A stretch of 13,809 bases of DNA from CAZYWA01 sp964650975 [NCBI: uncultured bacterium] (GTDB lineage: Bacteria; JADJOY01). The notes beneath the pieces were generated by a model. The model was not told where the DNA came from and did no database searches. It saw only the letters and a list, made by a program, of their open reading frames with translations. The stretch lies in assembly GCA_964650975.1 (NCBI GenBank), contig CAZYWA010000181.1, positions 1 through 13,809 of the forward strand, written 5' to 3'. The position numbers and the translations under genes were made by a program. This document shows positions 13,751-13,809 of the stretch, one piece after another. Each line of letters starts with the position of its first letter. Position 1 is the stretch's first letter.

Positions 13751-13770
13751 GGACGCGAGGGACCGCGTCC
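13751..13770. repeat. hairpin B, loop AGGGAC, with an alternative stem
   Basis: GGACGCG (13751-13757) and CGCGTCC (13764-13770) form a perfect 7-bp stem with the loop AGGGAC. The same bases can instead form GAGGGAC/GTCCCTC (13757-13763 with 13767-13773) around the loop CGC, so two exclusive hairpins are possible. Confidence 0.65.
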
Positions 13771-13797
13771 CTCCAAACCCAGAGATCGATTTGGAGG
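13770..13797. repeat. inverted repeat CCTCCAAA/TTTGGAGG
   Basis: Two perfect 8-bp arms (13770-13777 and 13790-13797) flank a 12-nt loop immediately after hairpin B, sharing base 13770 with it. It completes a block of three adjacent symmetric elements. Confidence 0.55.
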
Positions 13798-13809
13798 AGT
13801 CAGCGCAGC

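Larger units (their letters stand above)
13578..13809. other. 232-bp right-end region without a gene, with ordered hairpins
   Basis: No coding sequence is supported. After the ferritin-like stop come a small hairpin at 13621-13637 (GTGGCG/CGCCGC with one wobble pair, loop GGAAA), which may serve as a weak terminator, and the structured block at 13702-13797. The segment continues beyond the window. Confidence 0.55.

Noticed and set aside
1-13809. CRISPR array, toxin-antitoxin pair or phage genes
   Set aside because: No regularly spaced repeats, no small paired genes and no phage or integrase motifs were seen on either strand.

Overview
The window is very GC-rich, densely coding DNA. GC-ending codons dominate, so long antisense open frames are common and are treated here as shadows. 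The lipobox lipoprotein, the organophosphate-type transporter and the AraC regulator paired with a PF10118 protein suggest a Gram-negative bacterium, perhaps an uncultured member of the Myxococcota, Binatota or former Deltaproteobacteria. This placement is a guess from gene content; no ribosomal RNA, tRNA or marker gene is present.

Left region, minus strand, 1-4695. Five genes point leftwards: an EamA/DMT transporter, an aldo/keto reductase (4 bp after the transporter), an SRPBCC/AHSA1-like protein, a Prx5-type peroxiredoxin, and a GH63/MGH1-like glycoside hydrolase that starts at a GTG and runs off the left edge. Two strong hairpins lie in the 57 bp between the peroxiredoxin and the glycosidase, and the second encloses the glycosidase start codon.

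Middle region, 4849-7935. A PF10118 predicted metal-dependent hydrolase (minus) and an AraC-family regulator (plus) are divergent across 116 bp, a classic arrangement for a regulator and its target. The AraC gene converges on a six-bladed TolB-like propeller lipoprotein with 10 bp between the stops. A 379-bp gap without a gene follows (7936-8314). It is rich in perfect palindromes.

Right region, plus strand, 8315-13577. An M20 metallopeptidase, a stand-alone HisE/MazG-like pyrophosphatase, an SDR oxidoreductase and an OPA-type transporter (the last two overlapping by ATGA) look like one operon. A separate 342-residue diiron ferritin-like protein with a complete R2-type ligand set follows, with its own candidate promoter. 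The final 232 bp hold no gene but contain an ordered set of hairpins, two of which have perfectly complementary hexaloops.

Most genes belong to familiar families with unassigned substrates. No mobile element, CRISPR array or defence island is visible. The least ordinary signals are the structured intergenic elements (1768-1799, 8043-8189, 13702-13797) and the two unrelated diiron/ferritin-like proteins.
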